NCBI GenBank assembly: GCA_039619475.1
Contig: CM077115.1
Coordinates: 300,577,756 to 300,641,755, forward strand
Length of the DNA stretch: 64,000 nt
From: Icerya purchasi
Lineage: Eukaryota > Arthropoda > Insecta > Hemiptera > Monophlebidae
Direction: 5' to 3'
Every line of letters starts with the position of its first letter. The first letter of the stretch is position 1. The position numbers and the translations under genes were made by a program. Shown here piece by piece: positions 44,421 to 57,140 of this stretch. The notes under the pieces were generated by a model that had not been told where the DNA came from, searched no databases, and saw only the letters and a list, made by a program, of their open reading frames with translations.

Positions 44421-47400
44421 CAAACAGGGGTGTACGTAAAAACGTGTTAGCACAAAACTATATATTTCATCATTTTCGCGAGCAAAAAAAAACGTCATTA
44501 GCGATTAAATACGAAAGAAAAAAAACAACAATATTGAATATGGAATAAAAACGTAAAAAAGTCACCGATTTCATTTTGAACGATGTATGCCTACACTATG
44601 TGCAACTGTAGCGGATTCAAGAGAGCTTCTACGGCAGACAGAATTCGTCGTTGGTTGAGAACGTGAAGATGAATGAGCCGAAAATCAAATTTATGATAAT
44701 GACACGATAAACAATGGCCTCCCGGTTACTATTTTTTGGCCTGGTGCTGCTGAATGGTCATTCAACAGACGAATAATGGTCGAAATGTGGTAAGGAATAG
44801 TTTAAATGAAGCCGAAAATCGGAATATAAGTCTCGATTTTCTTCTATTACGTTCGCCGTTTAGGCGGAGATTAATAAAAACGACGATCTGGACCGCGGCG
44901 AAAAATGAAAGAAAACAGGAAACAGCGGAACGCAATTAGAATGTCTGAAAATGAAAGGCGCATCCGGATCGGTGTTGAAGCGGCATCAAAGGACAGCGGC
45001 TAATACAAGATGCGACGAGCAGCGATGATAGCGGACAAAAAGGAAGAGCTCCGACTCCGAGTTTATTATTAAATTATTACGCGGCCGAGAAGGCGTAATT
45101 GAGTTAAAATGATGAAAAGGTCGCTGCTGCTGCTGCTGGTGGGCCCTTTAAGAAATGTGTCCACGTTATTATTATGTGGGTCGACTATGGCGATTTCTGT
45201 CCAGGAAAACGAAGACGACGACAAAGTTCAGACGCGAGTTCAGCAGTCGAGCTGGCCGAATCCGGAGAATTAACTCGGACAAAAGTAAAACGGCCCGATG
45301 AAATATGGCCCGGGCCGTTCGCGCACGACTGCAGCAGCCGCTGGCATAACTTAGTATTCCAGCACCCGCATCGTCGGCCCAGTTTGTTCGCGCTCATTGT
45401 CCTCTCGATATTTCGCTAATGGCGTTTTCTCGCAAAACAGGCAAAAGTTTACACGGTTCAGCAGAAATTATCGGCACTGTGTTCTTCTCTCTAATCGCAA
45501 TTCCATCGCAAATAACTTTACCTTCGACTCATTTTGTCGCGGCCAATTTAAAATTCCGCTCGCGTCCACATTCGCGTACTGACGCCGCGCACGACCATTT
45601 TTAATTCATTCCCATTACACCGATCTCGCTGCGGGAAAATTACCCGTTTAATTCTGACTATGCGCGACTCGGAAATTTCTCGAAAGAAAAAAGACGAACA
45701 GAACGAGAATGAAAACGAAAATGTTTTTACGGTCTAGCCTAGCGGACTCTGCACCTGACGCGATAGCGGGAATTGGCGCCTAACTAAACATTAAAGCGGT
45801 AATTAAGGCAGACACGCCAACTCGTAACCGATTTGAAAAAAATCAGCTAATTTCTTTGCGACCATTATAGGCAAACTCATCACCGACGACAGTCTGATGA
45901 TCCCCGGACCAGTGCTTCTTAACGTTTCTTTTATCATGCTCCAGCGCTACGAGCTGGGATAAAAACTTGATCATTACATTATCGACCGGTAAATATCGAT
46001 AAATCGCTTACGGACCAGTACACTATTTTAAAAAAGTAAGAAAACCTACGCGACAAACGTAAAATTTTATAATGTAATGGCACATATTGTTGCTCAGCAA
46101 AAATTTTTATGGTATTATTTCTTATAATCGCATTAAACTGTTAAAAAAAGTAAAAAGCTAATATTCGATAATCTTTATTTTTGAACGCGCCGTAATATCG
46201 ATATTAATACGGCGAGTAAAGATTTGAAAAGAAACGGAAGATACGAAGGAAGCCTCGTCTCTACGTGTGTGTATATCTGGATCTGGTATGATCTTTGTTT
46301 TGTTTCTTAATTGACCGATTTTAATGGTTTCTTATATTATTTTTCTTTGTCGAACTCGGCGCGTTAAATTTGTTTCATAGAGATATACTTTCCTGAATCC
46401 ACACGAGTGTTGTTTGTCAACTACTTAGTACAATATCGAGACTATTTTATCATTCGGAAATTTAAAATTTTTGCATTATTTTCGATATTCGGCCGAATTT
46501 CATTTTATTCGAAAATTAAAAAACTCTTTCCAATCGTTTCGAAACCGGATGCTAAAGTGTTCCAAAAAAAAACAAACAAAAAACGAATAAATAGATCTGC
46601 AGACCTTCCTCTTTACTTTTCCTTTTTCGGAAAAGGTGGGAAATAACAATCGAAATCATAATAAATGAGCCTTTAACGTTTCTCGTTAAAAATATACGAG
46701 GGATAGTTCGAACATACTACACGAATAGGTTTAATTTCCGTTGTGTGAAATTCAAATGTTTGTTTTTTCTTTTTGTTTTCATTCTTAATTTAAGTATAAA
46801 TAAAATAGCAGCGATTATGTTAATAATTTAATATCTTTACCCTGTGTAAGTGAATAACAATTCACGTGTTTTTTTTCATAGAGCTCAATGAAATTCGACA
46901 TAAATAATTCGATATCCGTATTATAAGAGTTTTTACCGGCTCGGCAGAAACTAAACAAGAGTCTACACACACGTTGCCCATGTCCGGTGTAAGGGGTAGA
47001 GAAAAAATTAAGAAACCTTGATCGAAATTATTCACTTTTATAAAATTTGCTTGGCGATCGGCTATTAGTTAAAAGTTAGCCAGTGTCGTCTTACGAGTTG
47101 GCTAATTACTCGGAGACGCATTTTCGTACGTATCCTAAAATAGTTACGAGTTGACGTCCGCCCGCGAAGGCAGTGCGCTGCTCGAACTTTTTTCAAAAGG
47201 CCGGTATAATTTAGTCGAGCGACTGCGAAAGTTCCCGTTATTAAGCAAATAATTCTTTACCGCCAAATTATTCTCAGGAATCGACTGAATTTCATCGATG
47301 CAATGATGTTCTTTTTTTAGCTATTCAAACGGAAGATAGAAGAAGATTTGAAAAATTTAATAGAAATGGGAAATAGTTTTATAAAGTTTTTTTTGTTTTT

Positions 47401-47634
47401 TTTTTTTGTTTTTTAACCGAAATGTCAATTTTAAAAAAGGAAAAAGAAAAAAAATTGAAATCAACAGCCGGTACATATATTTCTGTTAAATTAAACCTTT
47501 TCGATGTAAAAAAATCGTAGCCTTCCTCAAAGACATCTCTGTATCCCAACTGATCTAACTTCCCCAGCCTTCAGCTAATTTTTTGATTATTTTTTGTTTC
47601 GCGCATTTTCAAATATTCAATATAAAATTTTATA
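44421..47634. other. Non-coding stretch with a less AT-rich section
   Basis: 44900-45650 is clearly less AT-rich and has a CTG run (45124-45139) and a short inverted repeat acggcccg/cgggccgt (about 45291-45319). ORFs there (45174-45419, 45185-45397) show no family. A small palindrome cgccgtaatatcgatat is at 46188. It may be host regulatory or exon-flanking DNA; nothing decisive was seen. Confidence 0.4.
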
Positions 47635-47712
47635 ATTATCTGTAAAACCGTAGTCGCTAATGACCTCATAGTCCAAAAGCGACTTGTAAATATAATAAAT
47701 AAATAAATAAAC
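47635..47712 (+). repeat. Jockey 3' terminal sequence with TAAA tail
   Basis: gtagtcgctaatgacctc at 47651-47668, then gcgacttgta and (ataa/taaa) repeats to 47710, is the usual 3' terminus of many insect Jockey elements. No coding part precedes it, so it is an extremely truncated insertion. Confidence 0.65.
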
Positions 47713-49184
47713 CCTTTCGAGAATTGCTAAAGGAGAATTTTCTCTGCAGGAATGTTGCATTCTATGAGGCAAATAACACGAACAATAGTAATCGATGATG
47801 GCTTAATTGCCTGTACAGAGAGAACATCTTACAGTATAACGGAATCTGGCTGTGGCTATACTTCGGAAGTAAACGATCATCTTGCGCAGTGGCTGCACAA
47901 TGGTCGTTCACTCTATACTTGAGAAATGAATGTATCTAATGCCGATTTTTTAAAAGGAATCACCGAATCGCAAAAACGATATTACTATTCAAAAAGAAAG
48001 AAAGCTGTTTTCGCTATCGATCTCGATCCGACGTGTTTAACACAACAGCCGTGCGTCAACGCGTAACCCGTACTTTCAACCGAAAGTCAACACAAAATCG
48101 TTTTTTATATGTAATCTCAGGTAATAACAGCAAGCCATGGTCGATCTTTTCTTTACGTTATTAACCTCGCTTCGAGTTATTCGCTTGACGACCGGGACGG
48201 GTAATTTTCGGCTGCAGGTGCGAACAATTTTTCTGTAATTAATTCGGTATAACTCGTTTATTCGATCCATCCATCGAGGTATTATTCACAACCACTAATA
48301 ATACAGGATGGTCATCTTTTATTCGAGAAATAAATTTCCCCGACTTTTCCCGGTTTTCCAGATCTCTTTAGTCTCTTTTTTTCCACATTCAGAAAAACCG
48401 CATATAATTTTCAAATATTTCGCAATATAACCCCCAAAATTTCTTTTTTTATAAACTACTTATCCACAATTACGATCTTTATTTTTTATTTATTTTTTTT
48501 GGGAGGGGGAATTAGAAATATTGTTGCTTTAAGTTTTATTACGGAGCATATTTATTTTGTGTAATTTACAAAAATAAATTGTATCTAATGATCAATGTAT
48601 AAAATTATAGTAATCATTGTGATATAAAAGGAACCTGTGATAGTAAACTTAAATTTTTATAAGATTATACCGAAAGATAGAACGTATAAATGGGGGAAAA
48701 AAAACCACTAAAAAGAAAGATTTCATTAACATATAAGAAGAACCAAGAGTAAAATTAGCATATAATTAGAGGTAGCGAACAAAATTTAAAATGATATAAA
48801 TCAAATGAACGATATAGAAAAATGAGTTACATTTATAGCTATGATAAAAATGAAAAATGAAGAATTAAAAAAAAAAAGAAAAGAAAATGAAACAGAAAAA
48901 CTATTACAAGTAAATCATCAAAGAGATAAAGGAATAAACTTTGCAGTAACGAAATAAACGATTTGGAGCAATATACTAGACGCGAGTGATCTGAAAACAG
49001 GTGAAAACGTTAATTAATTGTAACAGTAATCGCTAAAACTCGAATAAAATTTAAACATGGACTATTTAGTAAAAATTGAAATAAATCAAGACTAATCAGA
49101 ATCGGACATTTAAGAGCAGATGAAATATTTTAAAGAACAGGAAAATATAAACAACAGATACCGAGAAATCGCTAATAATAGTAT
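47713..49184. other. Non-coding stretch, no gene seen
   Basis: AT-rich; 48640-49180 is A-rich on the plus strand without coding similarity. Confidence 0.45.
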
Positions 49185-49190
49185 TCATCT

Positions 49191-49194
<4 letters not shown>

Positions 49195-49225
<31 letters not shown>

Positions 49226-50599
49226 GGCTCGTCAACCAAGGACCTTTACCCAGAAACAAAAGGTAAGGAAAGAAGTCGGTTATATTTTGATTCGATCAGA
49301 AATTTTAACTAAAAAGGAGGAATAAATAGCAGGAATAATTAGTGGGGAAGGAAAGGACAGGATATAGGATGCACAATAAGGGGTAGGAAGTCCAAGCTTA
49401 AGCAAATAAGAATATAAGGCAGAACGCTCCACGGAGAGGGATGAACACTGGAAGAACACATGATCGGTGTCGCAAATAACTGCATCATTCGGATGGAGAG
49501 GACAGTGTGAAGAAGAAATCAAGGAAAAACGAAATTTAGATAATGGCAGCAAAGAATGGCCAAAGCGCATATGAACAATATGGAAACAACATCAGAACGA
49601 CGAAGGGAGGGATGCAAAAGAAACCATGAATATGAAGGAAGAGTAGGCTGGACTAACGGATGAAATGAATAATTATTAGAAAAGGAGGAAACGTAAATAT
49701 CCGATACCATGATCTGATATGAAAGCTTTTACAAACTGATAGCAGGTTAACGGATGGAATTTTTTAAAAAAAAAGACGAGAGGAAGCAGCAGCAGCCCGA
49801 GTACCCAAGAATATCAGCCGCTTCATTGCCAAATATGCCCGAGTGGCCAGCTACCCACAGCAGATCAATATTGACTGAATGGAGATAGGAAAGATTGTGA
49901 ATGAGTGAACGTATACGGAGGATAACAAAGTCACACGAATGATCAGGAAGGGGAGAGGATATGACCTGAAGGGCGCTCAAAGAGTCAGAAATAATTAAAA
50001 ACTTAGAGGAAAATTGATTCGAGGAAATGAAAATAATATAACGTAGGATAGTCGATAATTCGTTTATGAATATGGAACAGAAATAAGGAAGTCGAAAAGA
50101 TTCTGAGAGGTTAAAATCAGGAAGGATGAAAGAAGCACCAACACCACCAGGCCCCCTCGAACCATCCGTGTAAATGGCAACATGAGAGGGAAATAGGGAA
50201 TTGATAGTGCTGTAGAATACCTGTTTAATTACGGCTTGGGGGAGATTTTTTGCAAATGAGGGGAGGATAAATACCTTAGGAGGATGACAGATGTCAGCGA
50301 AGTCGAAGGAAAAATAAGGGAGATTATTGAACGAGATAATATACGGCCAAAATGAACCGAGACGATGTGAAATAAAAGCCAGAATAGGGGTTTTGCTGGG
50401 AGTGAAGCGCCAGCTATTATAAATCGAAAGATAAGACTGAACAAGGGTAGAAGATGCGAGAGGAAGACGTTTATTAACAAGGAAACGATAGCCTAAATAA
50501 GATCTACGAATGGATAGGGGTGACGAATTGGATTCAGCAAGAATAGCAGTGGTTGGAGAGGATTTAAGAGCGCCAAGACAGAGACGAAGGCAAGAATTC
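49195..50599 (-). mobile_element. 5'-truncated I-like LINE with RNase H, minus strand
   Basis: Ten-base duplications tcatctaatt at 49185-49194 and 50600-50609 bracket it. Reading from 50597 on the minus strand: NSCLRLCLGALKSSP, then SSPLSIRRSYLGYRFLVN and SWRFTPSKTPI. RNase H follows near 50160-49860: TDGSRGPGGVGASF, the Glu in FINELST, ISDSLSALQ, and WVAGHSGIFGNEAADIL, so the four acidic positions are kept although frames change several times. The C-terminal motif is VICDTDHVFFQCS at about 49480-49440. The 3' end is ccttggttgacgagccc followed by a long A tail (T-run 49193-49224). RT catalytic motifs are absent through truncation. Confidence 0.88.
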
Positions 50600-50609
50600 T
50601 CATCTAATT

Positions 50610-50790
50610 GATTTACATGAACGAAAATGCTACCGTCTATAATGGGAAATTATTCTACGACGCAAAAAAAGAATAAAAGAACAAATTATAATTACTGATA
50701 GTTTTGGAAGTGGTCACGTTTATGTTAATAAGGACGAAAATCGAATAGTAACAAATATTCCATATTGGATAATTATTAAAACAATAATCC

Positions 50791-50836
<46 letters not shown>

Positions 50837-53304
50837 ATTTATAGTTCATACAAGTAAATAAATGTTACAATGTTTTAAGATAGTGATAAAATGAGAAAAC
50901 CCAAATAAAGTTGTTTTTAGAAAAGTAAACAGTAGCATAATAGAAACGCTTATTTCAAGCGAATACAGTATGAAAACTGGTTCGTAAATAGTGAATTAAT
51001 CATTTTTAATTAAATTTATTTGTTCATTCATTTTTTTATATTTAGAAATGGCAGTGCTTTCGATTTGACACTGTTTAATAATTTACCCGTCTAGTAACGG
51101 TTTTGTCGGAGAATCCGGTTCAAAATTAATATTAAAAACTGCCGGACGCATCGCTATTCGTTTGATTTCATAAATGACATAAATGCTGTTATTATTATTA
51201 TACTAAAAAAAAAAAAAAAAATTATACTAAAGTGATTCAGAATTTTCATTTCGTACGAAAGTGACAATTTACGCGAAGTTTTCTTTAATATAATATACTA
51301 AAGACCTAAAACTACAGCAAATCTACAGCTTTATAGTGAACTAATATAAACCAGTTGGTGCACAGATTTAGCGCACGTCGAAAAACGAACGATCAAATTT
51401 GAAATCAGAGATGGAGTTATTAAACATTTTGGACGAATTATTCTCTCTCCTACCATCAAGTAATGACAATCACCGCGCATCAAAAAATCTCATCTGCCCA
51501 ATCCCGCTAACCGATTTTTTTGCTATTTTTTCTTGTACTCTACGAAACATACCCACCGTATTGCCGGATTCATTTTCTCCAATTATTATTACCCTTTTTT
51601 TCTGCGCTGTTTCATTTTTGGGCAAAATGGTAAGTTACCCATATAATTGTCGCAAAAGGGTATAACGAAAGTGACGGTCATTTTTTGTATGAAAATTTTT
51701 AAAGAACGTAATAGCATTAATGTAGAGTTTTAGTGCATAAATGAAAATACAAAACTAAAAAGTCACGAGAATATTGATTTCATTACGATGATGAAAAATA
51801 AACGTTATTTTATGAAAAATGACACAGTCCGTTCAAAACCAGTTCTTCCATAAGAGCTATAGAAGAATATTAGGCTTTTGAATATTACTCAAAGAAAGAA
51901 TACAAGCATGTCACGACGGATGCAATAGAAGTAGGAATAGGCCAGATTAAGTAGTACAATTTGTGGATTTGCTTAAACCTTTTTGACATTAATTCGAATT
52001 AATAGCTTCACGATATCATTGACGAATTCGGAATCATTGCTAGAAGCAATTAGAATTAATTCATTTTTCAACTACACTAAGTCGAAGAATTCGTTATATG
52101 AATACATCATTAGGCTGCTAAGACATTCTTTGTTTACAGAATTACATTTTTCTTTGCTTTTAATTACTTTTTAAGTGGAAAAATTGTAACTTTTTCTTTC
52201 TTTAAAGTTAAATTTAACATGATGAATAATTTGATAAACGTTGAAATATTTTCTCTTCAGGAGTTGAACTGTCGTTGTCCTTTTTTTTTTTTATTTACTT
52301 TAAATAAAAATTTACTAAACTTAAAAAAAAAATTATTGCTACAAAATTTCGGGTGAAAAATTTTAGTTCAGTCGGTCCAATAAAAGAGTATACTTAAAAA
52401 AAAACAAAAAAAAAAAACGGCCTTTATTAAAAGGAATCGAGGAAACAAAAAATAGCGCTTTATAGGCCGAATAAAATAAGATTCGAACATAGCAAAAATG
52501 TGTACCATAAAATTTTGATTATTGAATCCGTATTTATTGTATAAAGTAGTTTCCGGAATTGAATTATACAATTTCAACATAAATATAAATAATTTTTTGC
52601 AGTATTCACAAAAGAGTATCATTAAGCACCTCAAAACAGAGACCCCTATTTCTTTAATAATAAATGTGCTTCTTGTTTTACGAAAGGTTACCATACAAGT
52701 TCGTACTGATTAATTTTCTCCATCATTTTTTTTTTTTTTTTCATATTACTTTTGATGCACATTAACGTATATTTTTCAAAACTTTACATAAAACCAACAG
52801 TCCTGCCTATGATATTGCAAATAAAAATTATACTTTTAGTTGTTCTTTTCAAAATTTTTAATGATTAAGCTTAGATTTTACGTGACATTCTTACTGTCAG
52901 GCAATACTTTCCATTTTTGAATCTGATATTACTCTATAGCCCGTTTTTATTTTTTTGTTTGAAAGGACAGTATAATCAAACATCAATTTACATTTGGATA
53001 AATACTTGTTTAACTTAGTCTGTTCCTCGGCTTAAATTTGATGTTATGCTGTATAATTAATTCTTTACTTTTTTATCGATAAATTCATTTTTACATTTTA
53101 TACAGGTAAGTATAACTCAATTTTCGAGACTTCACCTAGGAGAGACCCGTGAGACCAAGATGCTAGAGTGTGATTATTACAGAAGAATTAGTTTCAGTTG
53201 CCCATTCGCAAAATAAAGTACATGTATTCTAAACATAACCCAGAAGAATTTTAACATGAATACATATACGCTCGGATGTACACACAGTAATATATACATA
53301 TATG
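50610..53304. other. Non-coding stretch, no gene seen
   Basis: A TTA microsatellite sits at 50790-50834. Several short ORFs (51399-51665, 52368-52694) are AT-driven and unrecognised. T- and A-runs at 52278-52291, 52723-52741 and elsewhere. Confidence 0.45.
50790..50834. repeat. TTA microsatellite
   Basis: About fifteen uninterrupted TTA units. Confidence 0.97.
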
Positions 53305-53370
53305 CCTATATATATATAAAAACTCGGCCCCTCGGTATTTGATAGGGGCAAGTCCCCTTTACTCCGCCGG
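53305..53370 (-). repeat. Unnamed dispersed repeat, copy 3 (minus strand)
   Basis: On the minus strand the words are ccggcggagtaaaggggact, tgcccctatcaaatacc, gaggggccgagtttttat, then TA. Order and spacing match the copies at 39509 and 41888. The flanking minus-strand frame stays open for about 100 codons but has no known domain. Confidence 0.65.
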
Positions 53371-53500
53371 TCTAGTTTTTCTATAATTCTTATAGAAGAG
53401 TAAACTTTTTCAGTGGCTACGCCGTTTGACAAAATTTTTGGGACAAATTTCATGACAGGGCACTTTTCATGATGACCCCTGGCGTGAACATACCCATTAA

Positions 53501-53534
<34 letters not shown>

Positions 53535-53536
53535 CA

Positions 53537-53591
<55 letters not shown>

Positions 53592-53608
53592 ATATATATA
53601 TATATACA

Positions 53609-53661
<53 letters not shown>

Positions 53662-53690
53662 ATATATATATATATATATAAAAAATGGAT
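53501..53690. repeat. Compound TC/TA microsatellite
   Basis: Eight to nine TC units at 53501-53517 run into a 170-base alternating TA tract interrupted by tacac or acc every 20-70 bases. The tract is a strong candidate for length polymorphism. Any ORF through it is an artefact of the repeat. Confidence 0.97.
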
Positions 53691-55814
53691 GTCTGTATAT
53701 ATGTATGAGATCGATAAAAAAAAAAAAAAAAAAGAGAGATCGATAAACTCCCAACTCTAACGGACAATTGCTTCGCACTTTTTTTTTAAAGGGAAAGTTG
53801 TAAAAAATAAAATAATTATCCTATTTTTTCTGTTACATTTTCATTCGATTTTTATGTAATTCTTTGTTATTAATGTTCTTCTAAAGCATGATTCCACTTC
53901 AAGTACGATAAGAGAGAAATCCGCATTTACAATCGAAAAAACGAATAAAACGATCAAGTGTACCATTTTGAGGCGTGAGGTTGCTGAATTCCGGACCAAT
54001 CTAAATTTTTCGCTACAATGAAGTTAGGCGAAATTAGAATGGTATCCAGCAGCAGCAGCTCGGACGAAAACCGTGTTGGCTGCGGTATAAATGTATGTTT
54101 CGATACATGTACTGGTGCTTTCGCAGTTAAATTTCATTTACTAAAACATGAAAGCAATTTGTAAATTGTTTTCTAATCGGGATAGGAGAGAAACTACACT
54201 TTGGTAAATGCAATTTCTTATTAAATTTCACTGTAATCGTCACTCGGAATTTTTACAGCGAAGAAGAGAAAAAACTCGAACGGAGAGGCATCAGCGAAGG
54301 AGGGAACATCAGTCAAAACCGACACCTGCTTAGGCCATTTGTTTTATTAATAGTCCGTTAAGGTGTGGCATCATTAATCAACATTCCGTATGTTGGTCTT
54401 TGGCCGTTGAAAGCGAAACAACGAATTAGATCGCCTGACCAAACTGAATTTAGCGAAGAATCCGATACAATCGCACGGAGTTTCGTAGTAATTTCAGCCG
54501 GTGCCTAATTTTGCGATTAAGCAATACATGGACACTATCATTGATAGCATCATTTAACAGCAATAGTCACCATAACATGAAACAATGGTAGTACGTTTAT
54601 TATTAATATCTTAATGTTGTTCACATATCGAACGACGTTTTAGTAAACGCACTGTGCACCTATTCTTGTGTTGCATCAAGCGAGGTTTCTCCACATTCAA
54701 GAAAACGTATCAGTGTGTAAGCGTGTAGTACCAGTACGGATTACACATGGGAGCGCGATTTTCTAAAGTATGTTCTCGCTTCACATTGCGCAAGTGTTAT
54801 CATTATTGTATTTTATTGAAAAATGAAATTTTAGATGATTTTCAGTTTAACCTCGCCAATAAAAATCGTTACATCTCTACCTTGAGTTTTCCTCGAGATT
54901 GCTTTTTACAGAAGAACATCAAATCCTTAAAGAACGCCTAGTTCCGAAATAAAAATGATCCATGTAATTTACGAAATTTAGTCAACGGATGATGATGGTG
55001 CGTTATGTCGGTTGATATCTGATATTTTTTCTAATTTTAATAGAATATAAATTGAAAAATGCACCTAAATACAATATATTTCGATTTGTTGAAAGCGTTA
55101 CATTTTATCGATTCCGCTCAGTTTTAGAGATGTCGAAACAAATTACTTTCAATGATATGTTTACGTGCGGTTTCGAACGAAATAGAACCTCAAAACTCTC
55201 CGCTGTTTGTAGATTTAAATTTTCAGTTCCGTTTAAATATCGTTGACATTGGAACTACGCTGGAATATCATATATAAATGCTTCTAGAATGTCGATTACA
55301 CTGCGGTAACGATTATTTAATTAACCGCAGATATCTCCGAGAATTCTTTCATCTGTAGGTTGTAATGTTATATATATATATATATATATCATTCGGAAAT
55401 CCTCACGGATGCCAAGCACGAGATCCTTTAGAACTCGTCGATTTCATTTTATTACTATTAAATTGACTTTATGTTTTTAACGGTATATTTTTTATTAATT
55501 TCCTAACACACCCGTATTTCTTAAATGGGCTAGAAGCAGACGGTTAACCATGGGATAAAACAAGATCCCAGGATAAGAAGGAAGAGGAATGTAGATCGAG
55601 CATCAGGATGGAGGGAGCACAACGTTACGAGTTGGCTAATCATTGAAATTCCTAAAAGGAGTGCGTGCATCGGGGGCACTTTTTGGATCTGTAAATTATG
55701 ATTCTAGATAGTTCTAATCTGATCCCTAGGAATATTTTTGGAATAAAAACTTGACCGAGATATTTCAATTAGGACACTTTCCAGCGTATTCCTGAGTCTG
55801 AATGGATTTCCTAA
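53691..55814. other. Non-coding stretch, no gene seen
   Basis: 53776-53815 resembles 30081-30130. A TA run is at 55370-55389. No coding similarity on either strand. Confidence 0.45.
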
Positions 55815-57140
55815 ATCGTCTGTCAGTCAAGTTCCTAGGCCTAATATTCGATAAAAAACTTTCCTAGCGCACTCACATAGCTGAGCCCAAAACCAAATGC
55901 TTAAAATCCTTGTTTATCCTGAAATATCTATCAAATTACAAGTACAATATAAACCCAAAATTACTCCCTACAATATACAGATCGACTATCCTTTCGCGAA
56001 TCAATTACGGGTGTCAAATGTACTCCTCAGCCGCTAAAAGTGTGCCAAGATCCTTAGATCCTATACATTCTGTGGCCCTCCAGTCTATCCTCTTTGCGCT
56101 CATCTCTCCTCTCCAGTTGTAAGTTTGTGTGCACTGGCAGGTTGTCCTCCGCTGTCCTTTTATAGGAAGTACTATAACTTTAAAGAATTGAGCACTCTCC
56201 TTAGTAGTACCGAAACCCCGACACCCGAGCCGGCTACCATATCACCTAATATGAGGTTTGGGAATGACCCAGTGCCTGAGCTCTTTTCAGTTATGGGTCG
56301 TTTCAAAATCTCTTCAATCCCAATAAACCTACCAGACTTCGCAACAACCGCACCTCCTTGGAGTCAGCCAATCACAAACATAAACATATCGCTAACAAAA
56401 TTTAACAAAATACAATACCCCCTAAACGTAGTACAAATAGCAAAAAATATCATAGCGAGCTACACAGACCATGCATGACTCTACACAGATGGAGCGAAGG
56501 CAATAGGTTATCAGTCACCGGCGGCATGCTTCTTCGAAGTTTCTGCAGAGTCAGTCAGACTGCACGATTACTGTACAGCACTGGACACCGAAATATACGC
56601 GATGGTTTTTGAATCCAGCAACCGAAAGCAACCCACAGCCACAAAAGGCTCTACTCATTACTGACTCCCTAAACTCTCTTCAACCTATCTCAGAGATTAA
56701 ATTCAACAACCCTTTGATAAGGAAGGTCCATTACCTATTACACAGGTTATCACATCTAAACTCTGAAATTTCTTTCCTATGGGTCTCCGAATAGGACATA
56801 CAACCCTCTCGCACAGCTACATATTCACGAGCCAGGTACACCCAAATGTCTGCCCTTTTTGTGGTCAACCGAGCGTACCATCTACTTTTCACCTTTGAAG
56901 TACCATGATCCATTCACTTTACCACCTCCTATATTTCTAAGATACTATCAAATGCTCCGTCCGCGGTCGCAGCTGCATTAGCTTTCACGCGGAGCAGCGG
57001 TCTGTACTATCGCGTTTAATCCTCTTAAGTAGGCTCCACGAGCTGTATAATAGCCCCAGTAGTTGATACTTTTTTTAGTTGAACACGGTACATGGAAACC
57101 CTCATACACACCTTTAGTTAATAATAATAAAAAAATAAAT
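55815..57140 (+). pseudogene. I-clade LINE remnant: RT end, RNase H, C-terminal Cys motif
   Basis: The reading begins at VKFLGLIFDKKLS (55826), where a Trp codon has become TAG, then KCLKSLFILKYLSNYKYNIN and TIYRSTILSRINYGCQMYSS. After a shift near 56122 it continues LCALAGCPPLSFYRKYYNFK and SVMGRFKISSIPINLPDF. RNase H is partly visible: TDGAKAIGYQSPAA at 56486, the Glu in LDTEIYA at 56590, TDSLNSLQ at 56660 and SFLWVSE at 56773. The last part of RNase H is then missing; the frame jumps to RIGHTTLSHSYIF and CPFCGQPS. The 3' end at 57118-57140 holds TAA-type repeats, as in I-clade elements. It is a different lineage from the nine I-like copies. Non-functional. Confidence 0.8.

Noticed and set aside
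45174..45419. ORF with Arg-rich start in the less AT-rich block
   Set aside because: No family, no splice or start context, and an equally long ORF lies antisense.
53469..53681. ORF of alternating Tyr-Ile
   Set aside because: Pure translation of the TA microsatellite.
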